The notes under the pieces were generated by a model. It did not search any database. It was not told the DNA's origin and worked only from the letters and a program-made list of their open reading frames with translations. Below, in pieces: positions 16,777 to 25,967 of a stretch of 64,000 nt of DNA. Made by a program: the position numbers and the translations under genes. The DNA is from Cloacibacillus sp. An23. Lineage in GTDB: Bacteria; Synergistota; Synergistia; Synergistales; Synergistaceae. Positions within the stretch are counted from its first letter, which is position 1. Each line of letters begins with the position of its first letter. The stretch lies in the NCBI RefSeq assembly GCF_002159945.1, contig NZ_NFJQ01000001.1, positions 1 to 64,000 on the forward strand, written 5' to 3'.

Positions 16777-17304
16777 TCAGAACAGCAGCACGCCGAGAGC
16801 GGCGCTCAGGCAGATCACCTTCGGAACGCTGACCTTCCATTTTATGAGCAACGCAGCGTCAAGCGCCGATATCGCGAGCGACGGGATAAGCCCGTCCCCG
16901 GCCGAGCCGTAGTTGGCGAGCGCGAGCTGGAGCGTAACGCCGACTATCATGCCGATGCAGGCGGGGCGCACGCCGACCATCGCGCGCGACATTCCCCTGC
17001 TTTCCTTGAAAAATCCGTAGAAGAAGGCCGCGAGCGCCGTTATCGTAAATGTCGGGCTGAGCACGCCGAGCGAAGCGGCCACGGCGCCAGGGATGCCCGC
17101 TGCGTGTATTCCGGCGAAGGTAGCGCAGTTTATGCCGAGCGGCCCGGGCGTCATCTCCGCTATCGCGATTATATCCGTCACCTCGCCGGCGGTCATCCAT
17201 CCGTGGCTGAGCATTTCGCTCGTTATCAGCGGAATCATCGAAAGGCCGCCGAAGCTCGTGAAGCCGATCTTAACGAAGCTCCAGAACAGGCTAAGCAGCA
17301 CCAT
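16777..17304 (-). CDS. Chromate transporter, short-chain ChrA subunit 2
   Basis: A 175-residue membrane protein forming one half of a two-gene short-chain ChrA (CHR family) transporter. The N-terminal FVKIGFTSFGGLSMIPLI and the AEMTPGPLGINCATFAG segment carry the conserved FGG and PGP motifs of the family. Members export chromate or related oxyanions; many are uncharacterised. Its start overlaps the end of the sister gene by 14 bases, so the two are translated together and likely form a heterodimer. Confidence 0.85.
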   Translation of the reverse strand: MVLLSLFWSFVKIGFTSFGGLSMIPLITSEMLSHGWMTAGEVTDIIAIAEMTPGPLGINCATFAGIHAAGIPGAVAASLGVLSPTFTITALAAFFYGFFKESRGMSRAMVGVRPACIGMIVGVTLQLALANYGSAGDGLIPSLAISALDAALLIKWKVSVPKVICLSAALGVLLF

Positions 17305-17857
17305 CGCCGCGGCCTCCCTTCGTGAAGCGGCTGATTACGAGCCCGGCCGCCGCGCCTCCGACGACGAGCCAGACGCAGTTGACGTGGAAGAAAAGATAAA
17401 GGGCTAGCGCCGCGGCAGACACGGCGTAGCAGATTCGCATGGGGAACGCGCCGCGCAGCAGTCCGAGTATCGCGCTCGCCATTATCGGCACGACGGCGGC
17501 GCGCACGCCGGTCATCCCGGCCATGACGGTCTCCTGGCTGCGGAATTCCTTGTAAAAGTATGTTATGACGGATAGCACTATCATCGGAGGTATTACCATG
17601 CCGAGCAGCGCCGCGAATGCGCCCGGATATCCAGAGTCGCGGTAGCCGTAGAGGAACGCGACGTTCCCGACGAAGAGGCCGGGAAGGCTGCGCGCGACGC
17701 TCGTCAGGTCGAGCAGCTCGACGTTCGATATTTTCTTCTCTTCTTCGACGTAGACATGCTGCATCTGAGCGACGATGTTGAGGCCGCCGCCGAATGTAAA
17801 GCAGCCGAATTTAAGGAACTGCAGAAAAAGCCTCGCGGCTCCTTTCGCGTTTTTCAT
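17291..17857 (-). CDS. Chromate transporter, short-chain ChrA subunit 1
   Basis: A 188-residue sister of the following protein, with the same topology of about five or six membrane segments and the FLKFGCFTFGGGLNIVAQM motif at the N-terminus. SVARSLPGLFVGNVAFLYGY takes the place of the PGP motif region. ATG 17857 follows GGGGGAAG; a GTG 15 bases upstream is possible. It lies directly behind a MerR-type promoter and the merR gene on the same strand, so expression should be induced by whatever ligand that regulator senses. Confidence 0.82.
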   Translation of the reverse strand: MKNAKGAARLFLQFLKFGCFTFGGGLNIVAQMQHVYVEEEKKISNVELLDLTSVARSLPGLFVGNVAFLYGYRDSGYPGAFAALLGMVIPPMIVLSVITYFYKEFRSQETVMAGMTGVRAAVVPIMASAILGLLRGAFPMRICYAVSAAALALYLFFHVNCVWLVVGGAAAGLVISRFTKGGRGDGAA

Positions 17858-17879
17858 AGGACTTCCCCCCACGCGCGAA

Positions 17880-17910
17880 AGTGTAAAGTCTACACCCGGT
17901 GTAAGGTCAA
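17880..17910 (-). promoter_or_regulatory. MerR-type promoter/operator with 19-base spacer
   Basis: On the minus strand TTGACC (17905-17910) and TACACT (17880-17885) are separated by 19 bases, two more than optimal. The spacer contains the palindrome TACACC-G-GGTGTA. An over-long spacer with a central dyad is the hallmark of promoters that MerR-family activators twist into alignment. The -35 overlaps the merR stop codon, and the start point would lie about 15 bases before the chrA pair. Confidence 0.8.
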
Positions 17911-18728
17911 GACCGCGCGGCGGCCGGCAGCCATACCTCGCGGTATCTCATACCGCCGCCGTTCCTGTTTATGGACAGAAACGTGCGCCATAGAGGGTCG
18001 CCCGTCACCTTGAGCCGTTCGCGCTCTGCATATTCCCTGAAAGGCTCCAGATAGGAGGCCGGAAGAAATGGGAAGAGCCCCTCGACGCGCACGACCGCGC
18101 GCAGGCAGCGGCACGCCGGGTAATACTCGCCGCGCTTGGCGAGCTTTTCCGCTCCGAGCATCTTCGCGTCGTCCTCAGTCAGCCCGAGCCCCGTGGCGTT
18201 TTCGTCGCGTCCCTCGCTGACGAACCGCTCCCAGCTCCCGAGCAGCAGCGGGAAGACGAACGGCGACAGCTCCCGCCATTTTCTGAAAAGCGGGAAATCT
18301 TCCGGGCGAAGGGTCAAATCTCCGCCGCGCATAAATTCGAGACGGTAGAGCGCCGGGCGGACGCGGTATTCGACGCGCCCGAGCTCCGATGGGGCTCGCT
18401 CTATCATTTCGCGGTTTTCGCGCAGCCGGGCGAGTATCATCTCCTTGCGGCGGATTTCGGCTTCGAGCTTCTCTTCGCGGCGCCGCAGGCTCGCGGCGAC
18501 TATCTCAGGGTCGTCGGTGTTGACGAGCTCTTCCGCCTCTCTGAGCGAAAAGCCGCAGCCTCGGTAGGACATCGCAAGCATCAGCGAGACGATGTCCGGC
18601 CTTTCGTAGAAGCGGTATCCGCCCTCTCCCTCGCGCCGTGAGCGTACTATGCCGCCCTTTTCATAAAGGCGTATGCCGCCCGCCGAAAGCCCGAGAAGTT
18701 TGGAGATGAGCCCTATGTGGTACTTCAT
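17907..18728 (-). CDS. MerR-family transcriptional regulator with effector-binding domain
   Basis: A 273-residue regulator. Residues 1-70 form the winged helix-turn-helix of the MerR family (HIGLISKLLGLSAGGIRLYEKGGIV, then YRFYERPDIVSLMLAMSYRGCGFSLREAEEL). A coiled-coil linker follows (about residues 80-115) and then a C-terminal domain of about 155 residues. The length resembles BmrR-type regulators with a drug- or small-molecule-binding GyrI-like domain rather than short metal sensors, and I see no obvious metal-cysteine cluster. It precedes the chrA pair, separated by the 19-base-spacer promoter that is its likely target. Confidence 0.8.
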   Translation of the reverse strand: MKYHIGLISKLLGLSAGGIRLYEKGGIVRSRREGEGGYRFYERPDIVSLMLAMSYRGCGFSLREAEELVNTDDPEIVAASLRRREEKLEAEIRRKEMILARLRENREMIERAPSELGRVEYRVRPALYRLEFMRGGDLTLRPEDFPLFRKWRELSPFVFPLLLGSWERFVSEGRDENATGLGLTEDDAKMLGAEKLAKRGEYYPACRCLRAVVRVEGLFPFLPASYLEPFREYAERERLKVTGDPLWRTFLSINRNGGGMRYREVWLPAAARS

Positions 18729-18741
18729 TTATAAAATTCTG

Positions 18742-18767
18742 CCAAAAAGCGGGGCGTTACGCCCCGC
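18742..18767 (-). terminator. Terminator of the nfeD-stomatin operon
   Basis: An eight-pair stem GCGGGGCG / CGCCCCGC with loop TAA on the minus strand, followed by five T residues, a few bases after the stomatin-like stop codon. Confidence 0.85.
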
Positions 18768-18771
18768 TTCG

Positions 18772-19782
18772 CTATTTCGCCGTTCCGCCGCAAGCCGGCT
18801 GGGCGCCGGCGGCTCCGCCTCCGTTCGGAAACGCGGACGCGCTTCCCGGCTTTTGCGCGGATTTATCAGAGCCGCGCGCCTTCTCCGAACCGTCAGGAAT
18901 GACGAGCTCCTTCAGCGACGCGGCGAGCCCCGCAACGCCCTGTATCTCCGACGGGATGATTATCTTCGTGGCCTGCCCGTCCGCGGCCTTCTCGAATGAC
19001 TCGAGGCTGCGCAGCGCTATGACCTCACGCGTCGGCGCGGCCTCGTTGAGCATCCTTATGCCGTCGGCGACGGCCTGCTGCACGGTGCGGATAGCCTCGG
19101 CCTCGCCCTCCGCTTCGCGTATCTTCTGTTCGCGCACTGCGTCGGCGCGAAGTATCGCGGATTCTTTTTCGCCTTCGGCTATGAGTATCTTGCTCTGCTT
19201 TTCGCCTTCCGCGAGCAGTATCGATTCGCGTTTCTCGCGTTCGGCCTTCATCTGGCGCTCCATCGCCGCCATTATCTCCTTCGGAGGCTCGATGTTCTTG
19301 ACCTCGACGCGGTTTATCTTAATTCCCCACTTGTCGGTCGCTTTGTCGAGCGTCAGAGTTATCGTCGAATTTATGTGGTCGCGCGATGTGAGCGTATGGT
19401 CGAGCTCCATCGAACCGATGATGTTGCGCAGCGTCGTCGCGGTGAGGTTCTCTATCGCGGCGAGCGGAAACTCTACGCCGTAGGTGAGCATCTTCGCGTC
19501 GGTGACCTGGAAGAAGACGACCGTGTCTATCTTCATCGTGACGTTGTCCTTCGTGATGACCGACTGCGGCGCGAAATCGACGACCTGCTCCTTTACGGAG
19601 ACCTTGTTGGCTATCCTGTCGATGAATGGGACCTTTATGTGCAGCCCCGCGCCCCACGTGCAGAGATATGTGCCGAGACGCTCGATTACGTAGACGTTGG
19701 CCTGCGGAACGATGCGCACGTTCGCGAAGACCACCATCACGAGCAGGAACACTATGAACAAAAGAAATATCGTCGAAAGCAT
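18772..19782 (-). CDS. SPFH/Band 7 (stomatin-like, QmcA-type) membrane protein
   Basis: A 336-residue protein with an N-terminal membrane anchor (about residues 2-22), then the SPFH domain starting IVPQANVYVIERLGTY. A long alanine- and glutamate-rich helix (EREKRESILLAEGEKQSKIL repeats, about residues 180-235) follows, then a low-complexity tail rich in Gly, Ala and Ser. These proteins form large rings in membrane microdomains and scaffold or modulate membrane proteases. Its start codon directly follows the nfeD stop; the NfeD/stomatin pair is conserved across bacteria. Internal repeats of the AEGEKE unit are normal for the family. Confidence 0.9.
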   Translation of the reverse strand: MLSTIFLLFIVFLLVMVVFANVRIVPQANVYVIERLGTYLCTWGAGLHIKVPFIDRIANKVSVKEQVVDFAPQSVITKDNVTMKIDTVVFFQVTDAKMLTYGVEFPLAAIENLTATTLRNIIGSMELDHTLTSRDHINSTITLTLDKATDKWGIKINRVEVKNIEPPKEIMAAMERQMKAEREKRESILLAEGEKQSKILIAEGEKESAILRADAVREQKIREAEGEAEAIRTVQQAVADGIRMLNEAAPTREVIALRSLESFEKAADGQATKIIIPSEIQGVAGLAASLKELVIPDGSEKARGSDKSAQKPGSASAFPNGGGAAGAQPACGGTAK

Positions 19783-20262
19783 TTACTTTTCCTCCTGTTT
19801 CTCTTTCGTTGTTTTTTCGACTATGAGAGTCACGCCGCGAAGTTCGAGTATCTTCACGATCGCGCCCTTTTCTATTTTCGAGCCGTCGGCGCTGCGGGCC
19901 TCCCAGTCGAGGCCGCCGGCGAGTACGCGCCCGTGTTCCGCGATGTTGTCGATCTCCGCCGTCACGGCGGCCTTCTCTCCTATGAGCATGTCCGCGTTCG
20001 TCGGCGTGTTCGCCACGCGCAGCACGCGCTTGAAGAAGGGCCGCGTGAATACGAGCGCAAGCGCGCTCGCGGCAATGAACACGGCTATCTGCGCGTTGAA
20101 GGAGACTCCGAGCCACGCTGGCAGCATCGTGACGAGCGCCCCTATCGCGAACCAGACGGAGAAGAGCCCGGCCGTCGAGGCCTCTATCACTCCGGCGAGT
20201 ATCGCCACTATCAGCCAGAATACCACGGGATTGGAAGTTATAAGCGACGCAAGTCCGTCCAT
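19783..20262 (-). CDS. NfeD-like membrane protein
   Basis: A 159-residue protein with three or four membrane helices followed by an OB-fold soluble domain. This is the short NfeD form lacking the ClpP-class protease domain. The OB segment includes LIGEKAAVTAEI and the VKILELRGVTLIVEK strand pair. NfeD proteins bind or stabilise the neighbouring SPFH protein. There is no gap before the stomatin-like gene, consistent with a two-gene operon ending at the 18742-18767 terminator. Confidence 0.85.
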   Translation of the reverse strand: MDGLASLITSNPVVFWLIVAILAGVIEASTAGLFSVWFAIGALVTMLPAWLGVSFNAQIAVFIAASALALVFTRPFFKRVLRVANTPTNADMLIGEKAAVTAEIDNIAEHGRVLAGGLDWEARSADGSKIEKGAIVKILELRGVTLIVEKTTKEKQEEK

Positions 20263-20379
20263 CGTCTCACCCTTTCGTGCGCGGCGGCCTTACAGTCGCC
20301 GCCCGCCAGTCAAGCATATCACAATCGCGCCGCCTTTGCGATTTATTTTTCCCCCGCGCGGCGCGGCGGGCTGAAGATT

Positions 20380-20407
20380 TTGACAATCGCGCGAAATCGG
20401 ATATAAT
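20380..20407 (+). promoter_or_regulatory. Consensus promoter of SRP RNA
   Basis: Perfect TTGACA (20380-20385) and perfect TATAAT (20402-20407) with a 16-base spacer, about 30 bases before the predicted RNA, as expected for a highly transcribed stable RNA. Confidence 0.88.
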
Positions 20408-20436
20408 TCTAACGTCGCGGCGTTTCGCGCGCCGCA

Positions 20437-20571
20437 GGAGCGCCTTTTACAGGGGTTCCAGTCCCATGCGGCGCAGGCCCGTGAACCTCGTCAGGTCCGG
20501 AAGGAAGCAGCGATAAGCGGAATCCTGCGGGTGCCATGGGAGCGCTGGAACTCCTGCAAAGGGCGCTTTAT
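20437..20571 (+). ncRNA. ffs: Signal recognition particle RNA
   Basis: The centre carries the universal SRP domain IV signature GTCAGGTCCGGAAGGAAGC with the GCAGCGA part of the symmetric loop. The flanks pair into one long hairpin: the outer arm AGCGCC...CAGGGGTTCCAG pairs with CTGGAACTCCTG...GGGCGCT. That gives roughly 130 bases, somewhat longer than E. coli 4.5S RNA. The ends are estimated from the outer stem. It binds Ffh to target membrane proteins. Confidence 0.9.
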
Positions 20572-20607
20572 CTTTGTCCGCCCGCAGGCGGAAGGAGGCC
20601 GCCGCAC

Positions 20608-21075
20608 GTGGACGTTCCCGTCAGAAAATTTCTTCCCTTGAAAGTAATGCCCGAGCCCGGAGACAAACTCGCCGCCGTGCCGTTCTACGCGCTGCCGGCG
20701 AACATCGCGGAACGCGGAGTCTTCACGCGGCTGAAGATAAAGCCCGTCACGGCGCTCGTCAACGCTTCGAGCGGAGCCGCCGAGATAATCGAGGAAGAGA
20801 TAGTCCCGGCGGAATACTCCGGGCTGCCGGCCGGCATAAAAACGGCCCCCGTGAAGCTGAGCCGCGCGGAGGCAGAAGGCGCGGCGGTCGCGGCGGCCTC
20901 CGCGTCGTCCCCGCGCGGATGGAAGCGCGGGCTGTGCCGCACCGACATTTTCCTGATAAGCGCGGAACGCGATGCGCTCGCGCTGCGCCTCTATATAATA
21001 CGCGGCCCGCAGCTCATCGACTCCTTCACGGGCGAGAGCGGCGAGGCCGCGTCTTTGATAGAATTTATTATCTAG
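20608..21075 (+). CDS. Hypothetical soluble protein
   Basis: A 155-residue protein of unknown function. GTG 20608 has AGGAGG nine bases upstream; longer in-frame starts would run into the SRP RNA. The sequence begins VDVPVRKFLPLKVMPEPGDKL and has no membrane segments, cysteine motifs or nucleotide-binding loops. A middle stretch (about residues 60-110) is rich in Ala, Glu and Pro, and the C-terminus is beta-like (ALRLYIIRGPQLIDSF). It stands alone between the SRP RNA and the convergent phoR gene. I do not recognise its family. Confidence 0.6.
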   Translation: MDVPVRKFLPLKVMPEPGDKLAAVPFYALPANIAERGVFTRLKIKPVTALVNASSGAAEIIEEEIVPAEYSGLPAGIKTAPVKLSRAEAEGAAVAAASASSPRGWKRGLCRTDIFLISAERDALALRLYIIRGPQLIDSFTGESGEAASLIEFII

Positions 21076-22851
21076 CTATTCTTTCGGAAGCGTTATCACG
21101 AAGGCCGCGCCGCCGAGCCTGCTTTCGCCGAGCTCCAGCTTTCCGCCGTGGCGCTCCGCTATCCTGCGCGAGATAGAGAGGCCGAGGCCGTAGCCTCCGT
21201 TTTTCTTGCCGCTGCCGCGCGCGCGGTGGCCGTCGCCGCGGCGGAAGCGCTCGAATATTATGTCTTTGTCCTTGTCGTGTATGCCGGGGCCGTCGTCGTC
21301 TACCACTATACGCCACGAGCCGCCGCCGTCCTCCACCGATACCTTTATCATGCCGGAGTCCCCGTTTCCAAGGCCTATGTACTTGTGCGCGTTCTCCATG
21401 AGGTTCAGCAGGGCGCGGCGCAGATCTCCGTAGACGCCCTTGACTTCCGCGCCGTCCGGCGCGTCTATCTCTATTTTTATATCCTTTTTGCGCGGCAGAA
21501 CGGCTATCTCGTCGCGCACGTCGGATATAAGCTCCTTCAGATTCACATCGCCGAGTGTCGGAAGCTCCGGCGCGGCGTCCGCGTCGAGACGGACGAGCAG
21601 AAGCATGTCGTCCACAAGGCGGCTCATCCTCTCCTGCTGGCGCAGCATACTGTCTATCGTTTCAAGGTCCTCGGCGCGCTCAGGCGATTTCATCTGCGGC
21701 GCGCTCCTCATAAGCTCGAGCCCGGTCCTTATTATCGTGAGCGGCGTCTGGAACTCATGGCCCGCGTCGATGAAGAAGTCGCGCCTCGCCTCTTCAAGGC
21801 GGAGCTTTTCCGTGAGGTCCTGCAATACTATCATGCGTCCGCGCGGGAGCACAAGCGTCGTCGCCTCTACCTCCACCCTTCCGCCGCGCATCACGGTGAC
21901 GTCGCGTTTGCCGTCAGGCTCGTCCAGCATTTGATATAGTTCGCCAGCCGGCAGTATGACCTCCACCGACGACCCGCGCGCCGGAAGCTCGCCGCCGTTT
22001 CCGCGGCATATGCGCGAGGCTTCGCGGTTGATATAGCGGATGCGCTTCTCGTCGTCGATAAGTATGACGCCGACCGGCAGGGCGCCGACGAGCTGCGCGA
22101 GCTCCTCCTTGCGCTCCTGCGCCTCGTGTATCGTGCTCGCGAGGGAGTCCTGCATATTGTTGAGAGTGTTGGAAAGCGACTGTATCTCGTCGTCCTCCGT
22201 TATCGGGAAGCGCGCTTTCTCGCCGCGCGCTATCTGCGCCGCGGCCTCGCTCAGCGTGTGGAGCGGAGTCATTATCGAACGCAGCACGAGATAGGTGCAG
22301 AGCGATATGAGGACGAGCGCCGGTATAAAGTATTTGATGAACGGCGCGCTCGCGTTCTGCATTATAGCGGAAAGCCCAGCGACCGGGTACGACAGGCGCA
22401 CGACGCAGACTCCGCCGCCAGGCAGCCCGGCCCTGCGCGCGCTGTAGACCTGCCACGAGCGGAGCGTGCTGCTGTAGCGCAGCTCGAAGCCCTCGCCGGT
22501 CTCAAATGCGCTTATGACCTCGCCGCGCGTGTAATGGTTCTCAAGCTCCCCGGCGTCGGCTTTGTTGTCGAGAAGCACTTCGCCGTCGGAGCCTATCACC
22601 GTGATGCGCCCGCCGGGATACAGCTCTTCCCATACCGCCGCGGCGCTGCGCAGTCCAGGCATCCCTTCCGACTCTGCGGAAGATACGGCGAAGCCGAGAT
22701 AACGTCCGAGCGTCCCGCGCGCGTCGGCGATGTCGCTGCTGCGCTCAGTATTGTAGATTATGAGGCAGGCCGCCGCCCCTATCACGCACACGGCGAAGGC
22801 CATAAGAAGAGCGATTTTCCTCTTCATGGCGAGAGAACGGAGGAAGCGCAT
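21076..22851 (-). CDS. phoR: PhoR-like sensor histidine kinase
   Basis: A 591-residue inner-membrane kinase with two membrane segments (about residues 12-32 and 170-190) flanking an extracytoplasmic sensor domain. HAMP, a PAS domain (PVGVILIDDEKRIRYIN), a HisKA dimer with the phospho-acceptor in GHEFQTPLT (near residue 365), and an HATPase domain (NLMENAHKYI, DDDGPGI, GYGLGLSISRRI) follow. The H box reads GHEFQTP rather than the usual SHELRTP. It is one base from phoB and in the pst operon context, so phosphate sensing is the natural assignment. Confidence 0.88.
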   Translation of the reverse strand: MRFLRSLAMKRKIALLMAFAVCVIGAAACLIIYNTERSSDIADARGTLGRYLGFAVSSAESEGMPGLRSAAAVWEELYPGGRITVIGSDGEVLLDNKADAGELENHYTRGEVISAFETGEGFELRYSSTLRSWQVYSARRAGLPGGGVCVVRLSYPVAGLSAIMQNASAPFIKYFIPALVLISLCTYLVLRSIMTPLHTLSEAAAQIARGEKARFPITEDDEIQSLSNTLNNMQDSLASTIHEAQERKEELAQLVGALPVGVILIDDEKRIRYINREASRICRGNGGELPARGSSVEVILPAGELYQMLDEPDGKRDVTVMRGGRVEVEATTLVLPRGRMIVLQDLTEKLRLEEARRDFFIDAGHEFQTPLTIIRTGLELMRSAPQMKSPERAEDLETIDSMLRQQERMSRLVDDMLLLVRLDADAAPELPTLGDVNLKELISDVRDEIAVLPRKKDIKIEIDAPDGAEVKGVYGDLRRALLNLMENAHKYIGLGNGDSGMIKVSVEDGGGSWRIVVDDDGPGIHDKDKDIIFERFRRGDGHRARGSGKKNGGYGLGLSISRRIAERHGGKLELGESRLGGAAFVITLPKE

Positions 22852-22852
22852 G

Positions 22853-23551
22853 CTATTCGCCCTCCTCCCACGTCAGCCTGTAGCCGCGCCCGCGCAGCGT
22901 CTGCGCCGAGAGGGTCGGCTTCTTTCCGTCGTCGAGCTTGCGGCGCAGCCGCGACATGTGGACGTCCACGGTGCGCGTATCGCAGCTTCCGAGCCCCCAT
23001 ATCTTGCGGAGAAGCTCGTCGCGAGAGACAGTGTGCCCCATACGGCGCGCCAGCACCTCGAGTATGGAATACTCCGTCGGGCTGAGGTCTATCATGCTGC
23101 CGCGCAGCCAGACCTCTTTCTCAGCCGTGTCGAGCTTGAAGTCTCTGTCTTCTATTATCTTCTTGTTGTCGGCCGGCCCCTGCGAGCGGCGCAGAAGCAC
23201 GCGCACGCGCGCCAGGAGCTCGTCGAGCGGGAAAGGCTTCCGCATATAGTCGTCCGCTCCGAGGTCGAGCCCCTGCACGACGTCCTCGGCTGAACTGCGC
23301 GCCGTCAGCATAAGTATAGGGATGTGGCGCGTCTCGTCGTCGGACTTCACGCGGCGGCAAATCTCCCAGCCGTCCATGAGAGGAAGCATGAGGTCGAGCA
23401 CGACGAGGTCGGGCATCTCCTCGTATATCAGCGAAAGCGCGTTGTCGCCGTCGTAGGCGCAGACGGTCTTGTACCCCTGCTGCCTGAGCGCGCGGCAGAC
23501 GAACTGCGCGAGGCTCTCTTCGTCGTCTACGACGAGGATTTTCTGTGCCAT
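22853..23551 (-). CDS. phoB: PhoB-like response regulator
   Basis: A 232-residue OmpR/PhoB-class regulator. The receiver domain shows the acidic pair DDEE, the phosphorylated Asp in VVLDLMLPLMDG (about residue 54), the LTARS switch and the KPFPLDEL lysine. The winged-helix DNA-binding domain covers about residues 130-230, ending LRGRGYRL. It is followed immediately by the kinase gene. The PHO box before pstS fits repeats recognised by this family, so it probably activates the pst genes during phosphate limitation and is itself part of that unit. Confidence 0.93.
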   Translation of the reverse strand: MAQKILVVDDEESLAQFVCRALRQQGYKTVCAYDGDNALSLIYEEMPDLVVLDLMLPLMDGWEICRRVKSDDETRHIPILMLTARSSAEDVVQGLDLGADDYMRKPFPLDELLARVRVLLRRSQGPADNKKIIEDRDFKLDTAEKEVWLRGSMIDLSPTEYSILEVLARRMGHTVSRDELLRKIWGLGSCDTRTVDVHMSRLRRKLDDGKKPTLSAQTLRGRGYRLTWEEGE

Positions 23552-23555
23552 GGCT

Positions 23556-24245
23556 CTACATCTGCCTCTTGCGGCGGTAGTCCGAAGCCTTTACGGAATG
23601 CCCCGTGTACATATAGGCGATCCTCTCCGCGACGTTCGTCGCGTGATCCCCCGCGCGCTCGAGGATGCGCGAGACGCTCATCAGCGCGAGCGACTGTTCT
23701 ATGCGCTCCGGCTTCTCCATTATGAGGAGCAGCAGCTCGCGTATGATCTGCTTGTCGAGGTCGTCCATGTCGTCGTCAAGAGGGAATACGTTCAGCACCG
23801 ATTCGCCGTCGTGCTTGTCGAGCGCCTCCATAGATATGGAGAGCATCTTCTTCAAAATCTCGACCATGCGAGGGATGTCTATCAGCGGCTTGAGCTGCGG
23901 CATCTTCGATAGCGCGAGCGCGGCCTTAGCGATGTTCTCGCCGTAGTCGCCGATGCGCTCGATGTCCACAGCTATGTGCATTATACTGACGACCGAACGC
24001 AGGTCCTCGCCGAGCGGCTGGTAGCGCGCCGCGAACTCCATGCAGCCCGCGTCAACCTTTTCCTCGAGCTCGTCTATCGTGTCGCCGTCGTCTATGACCT
24101 TCTGCGCGAGCCCGGCGTCGTTGTTCTTGAGAGCCCAGACGGCCTGCTCGACGGATTCCGCCGCCATGCCTCCCATACGGTATATCATGTTCTTCAGGGC
24201 CGAGAGGTCCTCATCCAGCCTTTTGCGTGTGTTTATAGTAGTCAT
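23556..24245 (-). CDS. phoU: Phosphate transport regulator PhoU
   Basis: A 229-residue all-helical protein made of two three-helix PhoU repeats. In PhoU the metal-binding acidic motifs are ExxxD-like; here they are seen as HIAVDIERIGDYGENI (first repeat) and ILERAGDHATNVAE (second repeat). PhoU links the Pst transporter to PhoR and represses the regulon when phosphate is ample. It lies between pstB and phoB, with only four bases before the latter. Confidence 0.95.
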   Translation of the reverse strand: MTTINTRKRLDEDLSALKNMIYRMGGMAAESVEQAVWALKNNDAGLAQKVIDDGDTIDELEEKVDAGCMEFAARYQPLGEDLRSVVSIMHIAVDIERIGDYGENIAKAALALSKMPQLKPLIDIPRMVEILKKMLSISMEALDKHDGESVLNVFPLDDDMDDLDKQIIRELLLLIMEKPERIEQSLALMSVSRILERAGDHATNVAERIAYMYTGHSVKASDYRRKRQM

Positions 24246-24275
24246 CCGTGCTCCGCTCCAATCTATATGCAGCTG

Positions 24276-25103
<828 letters not shown>

Positions 25104-25967
25104 TTATCTGCCGTTCCTTTCCGCCAGCCGCGCGCGGGCTATGACTCCCGCCGCGCTGGTCCCCATTACCAGCCCTATGAGCACGAGTATCGCGCCGTAT
25201 TCGATCGGCTCCGCCGCCGCCGGGTCAGTCGCCGACGTGGCGAGGACGTATATATGGTACGGGAGCGCCATGACCTGGCTGAAGAGGCTCTTCGCTATAT
25301 TCGGCGCGAAGTAGGCCGCACCCGTGAACATTATCGGCGCAGTCTCGCCGGCCACGCGGCCTATCGCGAGTATCGCGCCAGTTATTATCGTCGAAGCGGC
25401 CGAAGGAAGGACGACTTTGAAAATCGTCTGGGCCTTCGTCGCGCCCAGCGCGTACGAGGCGTCGCGGTAATCCTGCGGCACCGCGAGGAAAGCCTGCTCA
25501 GCGACAGTCACCACCAGCGGCAGAGAGAGGCAGGCGAGCGTCAGCCCCGCCGAAAGCAGGCACGAGCCGAACCGGAGGAACACGACGAAGAGCGAGAGCC
25601 CGAAGAGGCCGAAGATGACCGACGGCACCCCCGCCAGCGACCTTATCGAGATGCGCATGAGGCGCACGAACCAGGTATCCTTCGCATATTCGGCGAAGTA
25701 AAGCCCCGTGATTACGCCGACCGGGAGAGCCACCCCCATCGAGACGACGACGAGCTGCATCGTGCCGATGAGCGGCGTCAGTATGCCGCCCGCCATCATT
25801 CCGTCGCGCGGCGGCTGCGTCAGAAATTCTATCGAGAGAGTCCCCGCGCCCTTCTTGAGCAGATAGAGCGCCACGGCTCCGATGACCGCGACGAGCGCGA
25901 ACGCCACGAGGCAGAAAAGAGCCGTCGAGAGCCTGTCGAGAACCCTGCGTCCGTATGTACGGTTCAT
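25104..25967 (-). CDS. pstA: Phosphate ABC transporter permease PstA
   Basis: A 287-residue inner-membrane permease with six helices, the second of the two channel subunits. The cytoplasmic coupling loop DASYALGATKAQTIFKVVLP (about residues 170-190) is the EAA motif that docks on PstB. Its ATG overlaps the pstC stop by four bases (ATGA), so translation is coupled. Confidence 0.95.
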   Translation of the reverse strand: MNRTYGRRVLDRLSTALFCLVAFALVAVIGAVALYLLKKGAGTLSIEFLTQPPRDGMMAGGILTPLIGTMQLVVVSMGVALPVGVITGLYFAEYAKDTWFVRLMRISIRSLAGVPSVIFGLFGLSLFVVFLRFGSCLLSAGLTLACLSLPLVVTVAEQAFLAVPQDYRDASYALGATKAQTIFKVVLPSAASTIITGAILAIGRVAGETAPIMFTGAAYFAPNIAKSLFSQVMALPYHIYVLATSATDPAAAEPIEYGAILVLIGLVMGTSAAGVIARARLAERNGR

